Positions 62,381-64,000 of a DNA stretch of 64,000 nt are shown here, in pieces. The translations under genes were made by a program, and so were the position numbers. The notes under the pieces are model-generated. The model was not told the origin of the DNA, searched no databases, and saw only the letters and a list, made by a program, of their open reading frames with translations. Every line of letters begins with the position of its first letter. The stretch's first letter is position 1. The DNA is from an uncultured Lachnospiraceae bacterium (lineage in GTDB: Bacteria > Bacillota > Clostridia > Lachnospirales > Lachnospiraceae): contig CAMGZH010000009.1 in the NCBI GenBank assembly GCA_946182825.1, positions 21,434 through 85,433 of the forward strand, read 5' to 3'.

Positions 62381-63044
62381 CCTGACGTAACCTCCTCTCC
62401 AGATTTCCAAACAGAATCGTAAAGATCTTAATGATCACAAAATAGATCACCGCCGCTCCAATCAACGGCATAAAGGGCTGATAGGTCCTTGAGGACACCT
62501 GGTTTGCCACCCTGGTCAAATCGGCAAGGGATACATATCCGACGATGGCGGTCTCTTTTAACAGCGTGATAAACTCATTGCACAAGGTCGGAAGGGCGTT
62601 CTTGAAGGCCTGCGGCAGGATCACATACCGCATCGTTGTAAAACGACTCAGTCCCAAGGCATCTCCCGCCTCGATCTGTCCCTTGTTGATAGACTGGATG
62701 CCGCCTCGTATGATCTCTGCCACATAGGCTCCACTGTTAATTCCAAAGGAGATCACGGCAACAAGCACTCCATTGGTGCTGGCACGTAAAATAATGAACC
62801 ACATGATCAAAAGCTGCAGTACCGACGGGGTTCCCCGGATGATATCGATATAGGTCACAGCGATATAATGAAACACAGTGGGTCTCCCGTTTTTAGTTGT
62901 GGACATATTCATAAGGCAGCAGATGGTTCCAAGAGTCAGTCCCAGGATCGTGGAAAATAACACGATCTCCATGGTCGTCCCAAGTCCCTGAAAATATAAT
63001 TTCCATCTGTCCTCCGTTATAAAGGCTGCTGTAAACTGTTCCAT
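62367..63044 (-). CDS. Polar amino acid ABC importer, permease
   Basis: 225 residues with about five membrane helices and the EAA-like loop [20 protein letters not shown] of HisMQ/GlnP permeases. [22 protein letters not shown] marks the family start. One permease gene is present, so it probably forms a homodimer. I chose the ATG at 63044, which has CGGAG in front; a TTG at 63062 is possible. Its start overlaps the end of the binding protein gene (stop at 63049-63051) very closely, showing tight packing. Substrate is set mainly by the binding protein. Confidence 0.9.
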   Translation of the reverse strand: MEQFTAAFITEDRWKLYFQGLGTTMEIVLFSTILGLTLGTICCLMNMSTTKNGRPTVFHYIAVTYIDIIRGTPSVLQLLIMWFIILRASTNGVLVAVISFGINSGAYVAEIIRGGIQSINKGQIEAGDALGLSRFTTMRYVILPQAFKNALPTLCNEFITLLKETAIVGYVSLADLTRVANQVSSRTYQPFMPLIGAAVIYFVIIKIFTILFGNLERRLRQDATC

Positions 63045-63048
63045 ATAT

Positions 63049-63843
63049 TTACTCCGTTTCAATATACTGTCTTACCAGCTTGTCATAGGTTCCATTTGTC
63101 TTCAGTGTCTTCAGTGCAGCATTTACCTTTTTGGTAAGCTTTACATCACCCTTCGGCATTGCGATGGCATACTGCTCCGGCTTAAACCCGAAGGCTTTTC
63201 CGTCCATGGCCTCGATCTTGTCATACTGTTTTGCAAACACCTCTGCCGGATTCTTATCCAGGATAACGGCATCTAATCTTCCGCTTACCAGATCGTTCAC
63301 GGCGTCGATTGCCTTATCATAGGTATCCACCTCTGTGCTATTCTCATCCTTTTTGATATCTTCACTCAGTAAGTCTCCAGTGGTTCCCATCTGAGATCCG
63401 ATCTTCTTTCCCTTCAGATCATCATAGGTTTTTGTTTTAGAACCCTTTGCCACCAGAACATACTGCACCGCCTCGTAATACGGATCAGAAAAATCAACTG
63501 CCTTGGCTCTCTCCTCTGTAATGGTCATTCCTGCAATGGAAGCATCCACCTTGGTTCCGATGGAAGCCATCAGGGAATCAAACTCCATATCCTCAATCTC
63601 GACCTTAAGTCCCAGCTCATCACCAATGGACTTCACTAAGGCCACATCAAATCCATCCGGCTTTCCATCATCTCCTACATACTCAAAGGGAGGGAAGGAT
63701 GCATTGGTCGCCACCACCAGCTTTCCCTTGTTCAAAAGTCCATCGGTATTGGTTCCGCCTGCTTTTCCTGCTTTTTCCTTGCATGCGATCAGAGCGGTGG
63801 TACAAAATAACGCCATAACTACGGCTATAATCCTTTTTTTCAT
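63049..63843 (-). CDS. Polar amino acid ABC importer, substrate-binding lipoprotein
   Basis: 264 residues of solute-binding family 3. Seen: lipoprotein signal with TALIAC (lipobox Cys near 21), then VVATNASFPPFEYVGDDG, family motif GFDVALVKSIGDELGL, ASIAGMTITEERAKAVDFSDPYY with the Arg that binds the alpha-carboxylate, QMGTTGD (Thr contact) and ILDKNPAEV (Asp contact). These fit an alpha-amino acid ligand. Ligand side-chain choice cannot be read; arginine or a related compound is suggested only by the downstream genes. ATG start with AAAGGAG upstream. First gene of the nine-gene run; the region upstream to the edge holds a long hairpin. Confidence 0.92.
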   Translation of the reverse strand: MKKRIIAVVMALFCTTALIACKEKAGKAGGTNTDGLLNKGKLVVATNASFPPFEYVGDDGKPDGFDVALVKSIGDELGLKVEIEDMEFDSLMASIGTKVDASIAGMTITEERAKAVDFSDPYYEAVQYVLVAKGSKTKTYDDLKGKKIGSQMGTTGDLLSEDIKKDENSTEVDTYDKAIDAVNDLVSGRLDAVILDKNPAEVFAKQYDKIEAMDGKAFGFKPEQYAIAMPKGDVKLTKKVNAALKTLKTNGTYDKLVRQYIETE

Positions 63844-63930
63844 AAATTGAATTCTCCTTTTCTGGTGCGTCCTGCTGCTGATTCAATATTTCTCGAGAAA
63901 AAAGAAAAAGGGGCTGTGAAATAATCAGCT

Positions 63931-63986
63931 CATGAAAAAAAGAGAAGTAATAGCTGGAAACAGCCGATTACTTCTCTTTTTTCATG
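63931..63986. terminator. Long hairpin near the window edge, probable two-way terminator
   Basis: Arms of about 20 bases (CATGAAAAAA.GAGAAGTAAT and its complement, one bulged A) with a nested GCTG/CAGC stem. A-rich on the left and T-rich on the right, so it could end a gene lying beyond the window on either strand, upstream of the importer operon. Confidence 0.6.
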
Positions 63987-64000
63987 GTAAAATATTACCA

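Overview
The window looks like the chromosome of a motile, anaerobic Gram-positive bacterium of the Clostridia, most likely a gut-type Lachnospiraceae member. This is inferred from protein style, AGGAGG-type ribosome binding sites, sigma-A promoters, a sigma-D (sigma-28) type promoter, and gene types such as YgiQ, PflX-like radical SAM, PucR/RocB-like and FIST-kinase proteins. I saw no rRNA, tRNA, phage, IS element or CRISPR array. About 44 intact genes, one gene cut by the window edge and three gene remnants are annotated.

The dominant theme is signal transduction. Bases 1-7.3 kb (minus strand) hold an edge-truncated chemoreceptor, thrH, a shikimate-kinase-like gene, an aldo/keto reductase, and a 1122-residue protein carrying histidine kinase, receiver, Hpt, second receiver and HD-GYP domains, preceded by a lone receiver. 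A plus-strand hybrid kinase follows (7.5-10.2 kb), then a minus-strand housekeeping block (YgiQ radical SAM, CobW-like GTPase, UvrD-like helicase). From 15 to 28.3 kb lies a cyclic-di-GMP region: two divergent EAL paralogues, then a four-gene operon of diguanylate cyclase, EAL protein, FIST-domain hybrid kinase and double receiver. The only canonical GGDEF motif in the window is in that cyclase; one EAL protein keeps a full catalytic set and two have substitutions in the DDFG metal motif.

The middle (28.3-38.8 kb) holds a PflX-like radical SAM enzyme, a DHH phosphoesterase, a GntR-controlled ABC exporter with a visible promoter and operator, a second chemoreceptor, a nucleoside deoxyribosyltransferase-like protein, a SulP anion transporter and an MsbA-like ABC protein. 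From 38.9 to 50.8 kb signalling returns: a FIST protein with a soluble hybrid kinase, a small FliD-C-like protein behind a sigma-D promoter, a PHP phosphatase, a secreted Fn3-like protein with a receiver-HD-GYP protein, a lone Hpt protein, and a sensor kinase paired with a solute-binding lipoprotein.

Two decayed patches stand out: a GHKL kinase remnant ended by a structured repeat (43.8-44.2 kb, whose last 66 bases recur exactly at 1.87 kb), and MutS-like plus PHP remnants (50.9-51.9 kb). An ECF-type sigma factor with a membrane partner and a DUF4846-type lipoprotein follow. The right end (54.9-63.8 kb) is one minus-strand run of nine tightly packed genes: polar amino acid ABC importer, PucR regulator, RocB-like hydrolase, arginine-deiminase/DDAH-like enzyme, HisC-like aminotransferase, 2-hydroxyacid dehydrogenase and AEC carrier. 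I read it as a candidate pathway that imports a guanidino amino acid, converts it to a 2-hydroxy acid and exports it.
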